DNA of 64,000 nucleotides, taken from the NCBI GenBank assembly GCA_030562195.1, contig CM060203.1, positions 14,078,534 through 14,142,533 of the forward strand, in the 5' to 3' direction. Positions 1 to 12,500 of the stretch are shown in pieces. A model generated the notes under the pieces. The model did not search any database, had not been told where the DNA came from, and saw nothing but the letters and a program-made list of their open reading frames with translations. How positions within the stretch are numbered: position 1 is the stretch's first letter; each line of letters begins with the position of its first letter. The translations under genes were made by a program, and so were the position numbers. This DNA comes from Nipponacmea schrenckii. Lineage: Eukaryota > Mollusca > Gastropoda > Lottiidae.

Positions 1-82
1 ATTGTAACCTTACTGAAAAGTTTTCATTTGAAATAAATGCTGCCAGTGGGTGTATATTACCTTGCCTGACAAGCTATCTTAA
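1..82 (-). mobile_element. Left end of a pearl-like element, inverted, running off the window
   Basis: Bases 1-80 are the reverse complement of 34788-34866, the left end of the element in CCDC14 intron 10, with about three mismatches. Both include CTTGCC/GGCAAG and TATACGCCCAC-type motifs. The body of this copy must lie to the left of base 1. Confidence 0.8.
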
Positions 83-3000
83 TTTAGAATGAACTTTGTT
101 AAATAACTCATACTTTGCAATTATCATTTTTTAACAGGACAACTTTTTGTTATAACAGATCTGTAATTACCAGTTTGCTATTCTTTTTGTGTGGTGCAGT
201 AATAAATATTTGTAAATAATAAACAAATTGCACTTACGGTTTTTAGGTCTCAGCTTTAGCAATAATTAGTTTGCAAATATAATTATCATTTCGTGCATAG
301 ACCATTTTGGAAAACCTTTTATTACCATTTTACCATTACCATAATAAGTTAATTTAATAACAAATTTTAATAGCCAATATCTGATTGCGCCAACATAATT
401 TGCATAAACAAATTTGCAAAAACCAGATTGAGAAATTATTCTTGTAATCACGCAATTGAAATTTCCATTACGCCTCCACATTGTGTAATAATCATGTTGA
501 ATATCATATACCATGTCTTTCCTTAGGCCGCATATCGTATTCATTTCTCGATTATCATTTGTTAGGTTTTTATAAACCTAGGGAGGGGGGGGGGTGTATC
601 TAACGACCAATTAAATACTTCGTAATACGTCCATATGTGATAATAATCGCTGTCGATACAATAACGTCACCCACTTAAGTAACTAAATTATAAGCACTAT
701 GAGAAGTTTCAATTTCTTGATCAACGTGGGTTATTTTGTTGAAAAAATGTGTTCATATGCAATCTTTTTCTTTATTTAAACAAATTAAACTCTAAATGTT
801 TTGGTCCACTTTCCAGTCCACTGCCATGTTTCGAACTACAAGCATTCAGTAATCCCGAAAACATAATGTAGAATTGCCTACGATGCCCAGTAATCCCAAA
901 TTCTCCCATTCGGTAATCACCTTTTGATGGCGTCTTGTCGGTAATAGTCCAACCCTGAAAAGAGAAATGACAATCATAACTAGAAAAGAAAAAGAAAGCA
1001 ATGGCCGTGGAATCAGTATTTTTCTCCCATTTAAGAAAAAACTCTACCCCACAGCACCCTGAATAGGCGGTACTACATTAGTTTAAGTACATTATCAGAA
1101 GTAGACATAGACCAAAGAGTTAAGAAGAGTAAGCTGGCTTGAAACTGGATTAGTTCGGGCATTTAGATTGTGTAAGGTGTGCCTTAAAACAAACTGGATA
1201 TCGTATAAATTGATCAAGACAAAAACAACTGTTGGAATAATCAAACCCGATCAACCAGGCATCTAGACTACTTAAATCTAATATTACCTTAGGGGAAAGA
1301 AGATGACCTGATAAAGCAAGTCTACGAACACTTCCGTAAGAATAATGCACTATAGGCCTTCAGACATGCTTTCTAATAAAACACACCACTACTCAAAATT
1401 AATCAAGCACCATCTTGAATTATTAAAGTGTGCGAGTCGAGTCGATTTAAGTATAGGTATAAAAATACACATGGCGACATCACAATATCCATGCTATATA
1501 TAAATATACAAACAAATATCAAAATACACAACATTATAACGAAGGCTTCACACAAACAAAGATATCACAATATCCACAAAGATATCATAGCAAACGCTGA
1601 ATATCACAGCATTTTACACAATTATATCACCAAATACAAAGAAATATTTCGTATGCACTGGCTGTTACATGATGTGCATTTATATTAAACAATCATATTA
1701 TTACGCTATTTGATCGTAAAAAGCAAAACCTGAACACGAACTGTGTGGTTTAAAGGGATTTATATAGAATTAAATTGATTTCTTATCAGATGTCATGTTA
1801 TCTTTAGAGCGTTATATAAAGGATAGGGTTATAATATGTCGAAATAAAATATAAGTACACGTGGAAGTTAAGTTGACAAATCTAAATACTACAAACTAAT
1901 TATTAGTTTAGAGTTCTCTCTGGAAGAGATCAGCTATAGACATACACGTTAACGATTCAAAAAAAAAAAAAATAAATAAATCATACGCTCGGAGAGAGTA
2001 ATCCAAATAACGAAAAAGCATCATCACTCTCCTATCTAGACTGTCTAAATCTACGTTACTATAAGTCCAATTTCATACATCTGTGATTGTTTCAGACATC
2101 CCCATTAAAAATTTATATCACTTAATAAAATATTACATTATAATAAACAAGTAAGATTAGAATTACGCGTTTATTTTGCTTAAATCCACCAAGTCGTCTT
2201 CTTACACCTAATAAAGACAATAACGAATTTTTCGTAAACTTTTCGTAGAATTTTGGCGTTTAAATATCAACAGTAGGTAGAATGCCCCTTTAATTTCTTA
2301 CTTTACGTCTCATTATCGATTTATGTATACTAACAAAGACATCGTCAGGAGGTATGTAGCTTCACTAACGACTTGGAGAAGATCCAACCCGTAAGTAACT
2401 CTGTACAGAGCTTCTCTTACGTCTATAGACGTACACCCCTTGATCCGTCTACTAACGCTACAAAATTTCCTTGCGACGCAATACTAAAGTTCTTTTAATT
2501 TACATTTACCAAATCGTTCTAACTTCCTCGATCTATTACCATTAACAACCTTTCATCCCTTTAAGAGTTCTGTAGAATCCTTCCACTAGACTCTGTACCT
2601 TACCTTAATCTATTTAAGAGCTCTGCAGAAACTACCTAAAACAAAGACCATCTTTTTTCTTTCTTCGAATCCAATTTATGTATATTATCCGAAATAACTT
2701 GTCAATTCCATTAACAAATATCGTCCGAATAAAAGAATCTGAAATACTTACGTCTATTGCAGAATTCCCATCCGTTCAAAGTTTCTAGCTTTCACTAAGA
2801 ACCTATAATCCAGTTAAGAGCTGCGAGAAACTGTGATGTCTAACTAGAAAATTAAACTCTATCACCAGCGGCCTTATATCGACCCGACAGAACTCAACTC
2901 CTTCTTAAACAGTATGTTATTGTGATCTAATACATGTCGATTTTTCCTTCTAATAAAACTTTGTTAATTGGTTTTCCAATTTAGAACTCGGAGATCCTAT

Positions 3001-3565
3001 TGTCCAAATCGACAGAAGTGGAAGTGAAGTATTAAGCCCTGTACACACAAGCAGCTTTTCTTTTACAATTTGTACATGACAATGTAAAGAGAAATACGCC
3101 CTTTCAGGTCTGACAATTTGGCCAACTTCACCCTGTGAAACAACCTAATTCAAATCCGAACTTAACAGTTTTTCAAAACGAAAGACCACTTGATTTTACC
3201 TATGTAGAACTTGTTTCTTGAAAAAATACCATATAGATAGACAAACCCACTGATGAGCAAAACTAAAGAACCATCGCAACCCATATCCAACAATTTGTAA
3301 TGGGTGTTAAACTTTTCAACCTTTCCTTTATATCACGTCTTTTTGAAAACATTATACTTGTTGTTTATTAGTGGATTTTGACGAAACGTGGAGTGGTTCT
3401 TCTTCTGAACCTTGTCAAAAATGAAATGAAATTAACCTCTGTACCCTATGAAGACGGGAAAACATATAAGGAATAGCAGGGTCAAATTAAAAGTCATCCA
3501 AACTACTTGATAATCCAACACAAAATCAAATAAATACTAGCCACTTTCGCGTTCAAGAGATAATT
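83..3565. other. Gene-free AT-rich region
   Basis: No supported gene. It holds a poly-G run near 581-594, an A-rich tract near 1958-1975, and a G-poor, C-rich plus strand at about 2400-2650. There the motif TTAAGAGYTCTG recurs at about 2562 and 2613, with a partial copy near 2814. Short open frames show no protein-like composition. Confidence 0.7.
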
Positions 3566-3640
3566 TTGGACAGACGGACGGACGGGCGGACAGGTGCGAC
3601 AATATACGACCACATTACAATGTGAGCGCTTAAAAAATAC
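3566..3640 (+). mobile_element. Degenerate right end of a pearl-like element
   Basis: A short GGAC microsatellite (gacagacggacggacgggcg) is followed by CAATATACGACCACATTACAATG, a decayed version of the palindromic right end seen at 18465-18495 and 37375-37413. No 161-bp core repeats are recognisable upstream, so this is probably a solo or eroded copy. Confidence 0.6.
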
Positions 3641-5976
3641 AAATAAATTTCAAGATATATTTCTTCATTCGCCAACCAAAATCATATAAAAAGCTATAAA
3701 CATCTCCTGGTTCTCCTTAAGACCAGTAAAGGAAATTGAAAGGTTAGAGAAATCGATTAGAGTGGTGTTATTAATTTTACTTTGATTAAAATCATACCAC
3801 AACATATCAATCATCTCTAGTTCTTATTACATAGAGCCACTGAGGCTCAGCGAATATAGAAAGAAACAACCATATTCCACATTTCTCATCCGGTGAAATC
3901 GGGCAAGCGTATTCCACTAGTCAGAAATCACTTGGGCCCTTTGAGATACTAGGGGAGTGTTGATGTTGCTCAACGATCAAAGTAATTTTACCAAGGTAGT
4001 TCCACAAGGAAAGTTGTTTTAGGAAGACAGTTGCAATTTGAGTTGTGTCAGGTGTTTTAATATGGAGAACCACCATGTACTCTTAGCAGTTGCTAAAGCA
4101 GAAAACAGTGAACCAACCAGTTAACCAGGTTTCAAACTTGCGCATATCATATAACATGCACATGAATAATTCTATTATACAACTATGCAAACCATTGTAA
4201 TGACAGCTTATTGTTGGAACTGAATCCTTGGTCTCAACCGAAATCTAATATTGATCGTAGATGTCCTAGAACAGTGATGATACCTTATCCCACCTTTTAG
4301 CAGTGTAATTACATCAACGATAATGACAATTTAATCATCATGAAGTAGAAATGAAGTCAACATGAGCCTTATTCGACAATTTTACTTTCGCAGTTGATCG
4401 TGGATGAGTCAAGTCGAACACCATTACATGTATAATCAAGGTAATTGCCCCATGGGCCGCCGTGAACAAAATTACAAATTAAAATATCAATCATTCATAA
4501 ATTTACAGAACTATTTGTGTTCCCATTATTGCTATCAGCATGACATTTGAAAACACAATGCTGTTTACGTCCTTACTGAACTTGTGATGATAAAGTTATG
4601 TAATATATATAAGGGTCAGAGCAGCGGCAGCAACTCTGCAAATAAAATGTATAGAGTCAGTTTAGCACGAAAATTTCGGCCGAACGGACCTCAGCTTTAC
4701 GGAATCTGCGGTGAGACACACAATGCTGAATAAATTTCATTTCACTAGTTTGGACTAAGCTCACGAAACACACATTTATAATGATTTTCATTCAAACTTT
4801 ACCCTGCAATCCCCACTGTTCTAAAAACTACTTAAATCAATCGGCATTCTACTGGCAATAATCCAACATTTCATACATCGCTTAAGTAAGACTGACAATA
4901 AAATGGAAGGAATTAGATGCACAAGAATACCAATGAAGGGATGCAGGCGTCTAACTTTCCGTTTCCAAGATTGATGATTGAGGATAATATGGTCAAAATC
5001 ATTCCGCAGTTGTTTTTCACTAGCGGAGCTTACACGGTAAACCAGTCAGGTTCAAAAAGAAGAAAAGGCAAAAAAATGTCATATAAGCCAAACATTTGAC
5101 ATTTATATGAACTTTTAAGATAATTTACACAAGTCTTAAAATGATGAATGTCAAAATTGTAATGATTAGTTTGACATTCAGTCCTACTGACTAGAACCAT
5201 ACAATGAGGTCACACATCGTAAAATAGATGATGAAATCCCTTTAAACCACTTAAAATTTTCTGAAAGTCTTCAAGTAGAATCGACTGATTATTTTCTTAT
5301 TCTTACAATAAAATCTCCGTAATTGCTTTAAACACTTTAAGCACTATTGAAATAAGGTTAACTGGTAGAGCTGCTATTTAAAATGGGCTTTTGTTGTTTG
5401 ACAAGCCCCTTTGACTTGCTTAATATAATTTTTTTTATCAAAATGATTTTTAGAGGAATGAAGTGTAAAACTAGAGTTATTTAGGTTCCTCTCTCGTAAT
5501 TTTAAACTTTTAAACCAGTTGAAAAATGGCATCGGATTTTTTCTGGTGCGCAAGCATGTCCTAAATCGTCATAATTTTGTGAAACTCATTTCGAATTATT
5601 GTTTTGGAACGCGAACACCATAAATCTAATTGGGGTAAAGAGCAGTAAGAGCCTGTTTCCATGTCAGTCTATAAAATGTGTAAAATTTAATTTCCTGTCA
5701 AGGTCCATTAGGGAGATTAGTAATAGATTTACAATCACGCGATCGGAGTTTGATGGATTGGGAATTTTTTTTTTCAGCATTGAAAATTGAAATATTTCAA
5801 CGAATGAATGTCTTTCTTTTTTTAAATCATGAAATAAAGCGAAATATAAATTGAAAGTGTCAAAAAAACAAAATGAAATCGAGAATAATGTTTCTGTTGT
5901 CCTCAACCTCATTGAAATAAGGTAGGACTTTACTTCCAACTGTAAGTATACCTTATTAGACTAATGAAATTATAGT
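3641..5976. other. Gene-free region
   Basis: I see no gene, RNA gene or obvious repeat here. Open frames are short and lack coding character. Confidence 0.65.
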
Positions 5977-6335
5977 AGATGACAAGTTAACGTTCTCTTC
6001 CAGTGGATGCTGATATCGCAAACCAGGTAGTGGTTGGAAGATGACAAGTTAACGTTCGCTTTCAACAGATGCTGATATCGCAAACTAGGTAGTGGTAGGA
6101 AGATGACAAGTAAACATTCGCTTCCGGTGGATACTGATATCGCAAACTAGGAAGTGGTTGGAAGATGACAAGTTAACATTCGCCTCCAGCGAATGCTGAT
6201 ATCGCAAACTAGGTAGTTGTTGGAAGATGACAAGTAAACGTTCGCTTCCAGTGGATGCTGATATCGCAAACTAGGTAGTGGTTGGAAGATGGCAAGTAAA
6301 CTTTTCGCTTTGAACGACTGCTGATATCGCAAACT
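5977..6335. repeat. 62-bp minisatellite, about 5.5 copies
   Basis: The unit contains GCTGATATCGCAAACTAGG and GGAAGATGACAAGTTAACG; GCTGATATCG recurs at 6009, 6071 and 6133 and onward at 62-bp spacing. Copies differ by scattered substitutions. The minus-strand open frame across it is a by-product of the repetition. Confidence 0.93.
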
Positions 6336-7790
6336 TATTGTTAGTGTTCGTAGTAGTTGGTTTCAAGTTTGGTGATTTTATACTGTTCGTTTGGTTTGTT
6401 GATTATTCTTAAGATCTGTTCGGATCGAATGACATCAAATTCGGCCCTGGATGGTGTGGCGTGAGTTACTCGATCTTCTTTCTTCCATACTTCATGAAAT
6501 GAATATACATTCTTACTGTTTGCACCTTTTGGGCAAATGAAATAAAATGTTTTACTTTATACTGTTCTTTACCTTTTATTGGACATTTGCTGTTAAATCA
6601 GGCTTAATATCCTACTGTTCAGTTTTCAATTATATGGAATGAGATTTACTTCTTGCTCTTCTGTATCAACTGTAATCGAGATAGACACCTTCTTCAAGAG
6701 AAAGTGAATGTAAACTGTATAGCTAAACCCTGGAATGAACATACTAAAGGTTCCTTTGACAATCAAAGGTTTAATTTAAAACTTTCTTCCATTGACCTAC
6801 TCATCAGCATGGAAAATGCTACAGAGCTTAAGGAGAAAATAAAGATTGTATCAAGGTCTTCCGTACAATAGGATATCAATAACAGCGATTGAAGAACCAA
6901 GAGTGGAAATGAGACAAAACGAGAATTTAATTAGCCTTCTCTAAGATACTGTGAGAACAATTAAGACAAATTACGGTCATTTAGACATCTTTATCGGCAT
7001 TATTTAGTGTCGTCCTGGACAGAACTCATGCTAATCGTCGACGATCATTTCAATTATTCTAATCATTCCCTTGTTCTCAATTACCCTGAATATTTCAATT
7101 TTCTTTACTGGGTTGCAAATGACATACATCCATTGCTATTACCCTGTGGTCAGTTCACATATTTATAATTTCCATTTCATGTTCAATTCATTTTTATTTT
7201 TCAAATTCTCAAGTGATAGCACTCCGTGGCCTACTAAAGGATTGAACAATGCGTTTTAAATTCTTTAGCATGAAGTAAACTGGAACACTGTCGGTGATTT
7301 ACGAGTCGGTAATCGATCAAGCGGTCTGTGGAGCGATATAACTACATTAATCCACGATTTAGAAATTTTTTAAAGGGAGGCAATGTCTTAAACCCATCAC
7401 GGGGTCAGTCAGCCGTAGAACAAGAGTATTTTCCTTTTTCTTGTCTGTGTCTGTTATTTAATACATAATTTAGATCTGGTTTGTAACACGGATAATAAGA
7501 ATCTTCAATCAACAATGAATCATTTTCAGTTCCGTTATTTTGAAACCAGTTAAGAAAAACTGATTTTTCTTATTCAAAATATGCGATGAAATATTTTCGT
7601 CTCGACAAAAAGTGGACCCTCAAGGACTTTGGACTTTCCATTCCAGATAAATTGGACGTTAAAAACTTAAATTCCTTCGCTCAAGGAAATAACAACAAGG
7701 CAATTATATAGTTCGCTTGAACTTTAAAGGGTGCTCAGATCGATCTAGCAACTTGCTACTAGTAACCTTTGCGCACACATAACTTCCTCG
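6336..7790. other. Gene-free region
   Basis: Between two minisatellites; no supported gene, RNA or mobile element. Confidence 0.6.
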
Positions 7791-7995
7791 TTCTAGCTTC
7801 GTTGTTAATGATTGTCTTAGCCTCGCTATTAATGATTGTCCTAGCCTCGTTGTTAGTGATTATTCAAGCCTCGTTGTTAATGATTATCCTAACCTCGTTA
7901 ATGATTATCCTACCCTCGTTGTTTATGATTATCCTACCCTCGCTGTTAATGATTAACCTAGCCTCGTTGTAAATGATTGTCCTAGCCTCGTTATC
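7791..7995. repeat. 24-bp minisatellite, about 8 copies, open on both strands
   Basis: Unit approximately CTCGTTGTTAATGATTATCC plus TAGC. Because 24 is a multiple of three and no frame-specific stop falls in the unit, both strands show repetitive open frames (plus: LASLLMIV-type; minus: NNEARIII-type). The near-identical octapeptides and absence of other coding signs argue against a protein. One copy has lost 7 bp. Confidence 0.9.
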
Positions 7996-9705
7996 ATTAT
8001 GATCATAATGGTTGATCGCCGTTGAATATCGATATGAACGTTTCATTCGTGGCGTATGCGATTGATCCAATGGGATGATAGGTCAGTCTCGAGTCCAACT
8101 TTAACAGCTATATGTGTATTTTTTGCTTTTGACGACAGGCTACAAGACGATATTTATTAAGTAAACTAGAGTTCATCATTAAGTTTCATTGAACACCGAC
8201 TGGCCTAGACACATAAATCTTTTTCTTCATTATCTTTTTTTTTTAAAGAAAATCCTTCAATTTCCAATAAGTCTCGTCCAAAACATTACTTTAAGTTTAA
8301 AGAAAGTTTTTCTTGAAAGCAATAATTCATAACACTGCCGTGGTTAACCAAAGATTCACGATTCTTTTAAATCTTATCCTATATATTGGGATATATTTGG
8401 GTTCAATGAAATTAGAACGGATAGTTTCGAATGAACTGTGTGAGTCTGTAAAACTGGTGCGTGATACAGATGGTTTCTTATTCAACTGTACAAGCTTTTA
8501 AAACTAATTCTGAGAAGTGACACAGAAAGATGAAATTGAACGGCAACCATATAATCACTGTAAAACTTTATTTCTGGTCCTTTTCTGAATTTCAGTAGAC
8601 TATCGAATTGAATAAGTTAATTGAAATGGACTAAAGTCGGAGATAATTGCGGTATGTTTCAGACTGGCTAATTCCCTCTCGTATTAAAACACAAATTACT
8701 GATTTCAAAATCAAACAAAAATCTAATAACATCTTTCAGCAAATCTTTTCTATTGAAATGTTGACATTACCGAGATTCTAGTCTGATTCTTATAAAAAAA
8801 ACCCAGATTAAATCAGTTTAAAGACATTCATTTCAAAGACGATAGCCTCGATTATCATTCGCTACGATTCAATCATACACTAGTTGTTTTTTTGGTTTTT
8901 TTTTTGCTTTTTATGTCACTATCGCAAAATTCCCCTCTAAAAGTTAAGGGCCTTTTGTGTGAGAAATGAAATGTTCAAAATTGATGATTCTTATTTTATG
9001 AAGTCACTCATGACCAATTTTAAGAATGTTTACTCATTCCCAGACATTAAGAATTTTGCTTTTCAAATTGATTCTAGTTCAGGCCGGCCAAATCATAGTG
9101 AAACACAATTGTTATCATTAGTGGTAAGATTATAGTTAGTCAAAATTTAAAAGAAATGAACATGAGCATTGAGAAATACGGAAGGTTAAAGATAATATGA
9201 TTAAAATGGTGGTAACAGTCATTAGTTATTTGCCAAATGAATAACAGTTATTTATTTCGAAAGTAACTATTGTCTCCTGAATGACAAGGAAGTATTCTTA
9301 TACTGATAAAAGATTATCAGGAATCATTCTCAGAAAAGTTTTAAAATCTCATGCTAATTTGTAATTTTCCCCTGGATCATTCTATAAAATTTAATTTTAA
9401 TACTCTGTTTAATCATACTGATACTTGATTTTTGCTCCTATCCGAGAGAGTGACGTTATAACTCAACGATAGTTGCTGCATTAACAGACCTTTGAGGCTT
9501 CTATAAATCCAGAAGAACTTTGGCAAATTTTCATGTCAATCATTTGACGGGAATGGTATTTGCGATAGTGACAAATTTTGCTTACTGTAGTTCCAGAAGT
9601 AGTAGAAAACACTTCGAGATTATGACAATATGATCACAATCATTTGACTAAAGTGGTACATGTGCAATTATCTTGTTACGATTTTCTGGAACACCATGAA
9701 TAATA
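7996..9705. other. Gene-free region
   Basis: Contains a T-rich tract near 8885-8915 and otherwise nothing recognisable on either strand. Confidence 0.6.
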
Positions 9706-10273
9706 CCCCGTTCAGACGGCAAAAGTTAAGCTCTCTTAACTATCAATCCTTCTCGAAGAGAGCTTAACTTTGTCGTGTGAGCAGGCGATTTTAAGCTGGC
9801 TTAAATTCACCTGCTCCCGATGTGGCTCGAAGAAGGGTTTAAAAGTTAAGCCACTTTTTTATGGTTTGTACGTACCTGGCTTAAATTCGCCGGATACTGA
9901 TTTAACACGCGTGCGCAATGGACAGGATGTGTTTATTCTCGCGTCGCCATATTTATCAACATAGGGCATAATAATTGATACAACATCGAAAATATAATGG
10001 CATCGTGTTCCTTGAGTTTTCCATACACTATTTACGGTTTAAAAGAAAAAGTGAAATTATTTTAACGAATCCATTGAAGCCGCCATTTTACACTGTACCG
10101 GATGTTTTTCACAAGTAGTTCATTTCACGGCATGCGCAGACAGTATTTATGACTCGAGAAGGAATTTTAAGCCACTTGTCATTTTATCGTCTGAACGGTC
10201 AAAAGTTAAGCTCTCTTAACTTTTAAGAAGGGTTGAGAGTTAAGAGAGCTTAACTTTTGCCGTCTGAACGGGG
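9706..10273. mobile_element. 568-bp MITE with 36-bp perfect terminal inverted repeats, TA flanks
   Basis: The element begins CCCCGTTCAGACGGCAAAAG and ends with the exact reverse complement; identity runs 36 bp at each end. It is flanked by TA on both sides (9704-9705 and 10274-10275), as expected of Tc1/mariner-type insertion. Each end folds again into its own hairpin (AGTTAAGCTCTCTTAACT and its partner GAGAGCTTAACTTT), so the transcript or single strand would form two end-hairpins plus the terminal stem. There is no transposase; the one plus-strand open frame inside is unlike a protein. Near-perfect ends suggest a young insertion. Confidence 0.92.
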
Positions 10274-11868
10274 TATAAGATAGGGCACTGTTTTGGATGG
10301 AAACAAATATTTAGGTGATAGAGTTCCTTTAAGCATATTCTTTTAAAGAAATGAAGGGGATTTTGTTAACAGATGAATATAACATTTTTCCTACAGAGTA
10401 AAATCAATCAAAAAGCTGGATTCTTTTAATAATATTTGCGTTTATCTGGTAGGTTAGTCGTTTTTTATCGATTTTAACTCGAATATTTCTTATCGGCATT
10501 GACGTCTGGTTCGAAAAATCGGGAAAGGATACAGTTAAAAAAAACCACTTCGCTGTCGTGATGGCTCGTTTCCATAATTTGACTAACCCATAACATTTAG
10601 ACAGTTGAGTTGTCAATGAAAGTGAAGAATTTGATTATGAGTATCAAATAAGCAATATTAGTAATAATCTCAAAGGGTTGCTGACTTGATAAGAACAAAC
10701 CCAAGGATCATTAGACATTATGACATTAGAGGAGTGAAAACCTAGAAAGAATAGCAGAACGAATGGAACTGTCACATAGACATAGATAGTTAGAAACATC
10801 GGCCTCTATACCTGGCTCTGGTAGCTATTTTGGTATGTCTACACGTCGACAGATTTCAACTCGTTGACACAATTCTATGAGCCTACAGGTCAGCTGGATC
10901 AAGTGCAGGAAAAATCTGCCCCTTTTCACGAGTCATGACGAGTCATAAGTGCATAATCGTTCGAGTTGATTTTCGTAAAAAATGATCAAGAAATCTGAAT
11001 AATTTTTCCCCCATATTTGTTGATACTTTATCCGACAAATTAAAAACAGCTTGAAATTGCATATCATTCTATTTTTATCATTCTAATTAAAACCAGATTA
11101 GAATTTCTTTCTTTTTTTATATAGTTTCGCCTGAATTATAAATTTTTCACTACCGCCCAAACCTAAAAAATATATTTCAACTCAACTTCGTGTTTCTACA
11201 ATATCGAAATTAGAAATTATGAGGTTCCATTTTTTTATTTTTTTTTTATTTTAAGGAATGTGTATTTCAAAGAAATATTCCGAAAAAATCAAGCATTTTA
11301 AATATTTTTGGTCTGATAATAGGCGGAAACTACGTAATCCACAAAAATTTTTTTTTAAAAATAATGAACAGCCCCAACAAAATGTGTGCTGGAATTACAT
11401 CAGCAAAGGAGACCAATATTGATTCATAGAGATGAATAGATAATATAAGTAGTCTTCAGAGGCACAAGAACTACAGGAATTGTACGAAAATCATATAAGC
11501 ATTATCCTAGAAAAATATAGCCTACCTAAATTTCAAGAAAAGTGATAATGGACAAACATGGATTTGAAAATGTCGACAATGACCTGTGAACACTATTAGG
11601 CCTAGGCTACTGATTATATTGAATTAAAAAATGAGACGAAGGTAGGCCTACGAATGGTCGAACGGATGGGAAAGCTGTTCCTTTAGGCTATTAATCTTTG
11701 TGATAATACGGTTGCTTCTTTCTTCCTTTCTTTCAAAAGCCACATTTCCGCCATTTGAAAAGAGAAATCGTCTTCATTGTTTTATGTTTAATCCTGGGTT
11801 TAAGTAAGCTCCTTTATTCCTGGAGGTAAATTGTCAAGAAGAAATAATAGTCAATATCAGAGTAAGGT
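10274..11868. other. Gene-free region
   Basis: AT-rich with several poly-T/poly-A tracts (11110, 11230-11250, 11347); no gene or structured RNA recognised. Confidence 0.6.
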
Positions 11869-11962
11869 CTCCGTCACACGTCAGTGGGCTACGTCAGTAA
11901 ACACGCCACACACGTCAGTAAACACGTCACACCCGCCAGTAAACACGTGACGTGTGACGGAG
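11869..11962. repeat. 94-bp foldback made of CGTCA-rich short repeats
   Basis: Starts CTCCGTCACACGTCA and ends with its exact 15-bp reverse complement TGACGTGTGACGGAG. Between them the phrase CAGTAAACACG recurs three times with CGTCA/CGCCA variants. It could be a tiny MITE or a repeat-built hairpin. CRE-like TGACGT words are present but no nearby gene gives them a role. Confidence 0.8.
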
Positions 11963-12079
11963 AATTAATTTGAGTATCAGGAATTATGAAGACAACAGAG
12001 AGATTAACACTTCTTATAAAACCTTGATGCTAATATCATTTGTTCTCGATATAGTAGACAAAGAAACAAAAATGGGCGC

Positions 12080-12500
12080 GAAAAGGTACCATCAAAAGGC
12101 CAATCACCATAAAAAAGGCTAAAAAATATGAAAGACTACAACGTTAACAATACTCGTGAAAGACTAGACAAAGTCAACAACAGCCATGAGAGACTAGAAA
12201 ATTGTCGACAATAGCCATCATTGACTACAATAGCTACCAAGGGCTAGACAGCCGTCAACAATAGAATCAAAGGCAGGGCAACTGTCAACAATCACCATCA
12301 AAAACCAAACAACTGTTAAAAATAACCACCAAAGGCTAGAGCCGTCAACAATAGAATTAAAGGCTGGACAACTACCTATATCACTATCAAAGGCTTAATA
12401 ACTGTCAACAAAATCAATCAAAGGATAGAAAACTGTCAACAATAGGCATCAAATGGTAGACTGTCAAAATCACCACCAAAGGCTAAAAGGCTAAACTTAC
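12080..12500. repeat. Degenerate ~40-bp tandem repeat (GTCAACAAT ... AAAGGCTAGA)
   Basis: About ten loosely conserved copies of a unit around ACTGTCAACAATCACCATC and AAAGGCTAGACA, with spacing drifting roughly from 37 to 50 bp. Old minisatellite; no open frame of interest. Confidence 0.75.

Noticed and set aside
7769..8070. LASLLMIV-repeat and NNEARIII-repeat frames
   Set aside because: By-products of a 24-bp minisatellite; open on both strands for the same reason.
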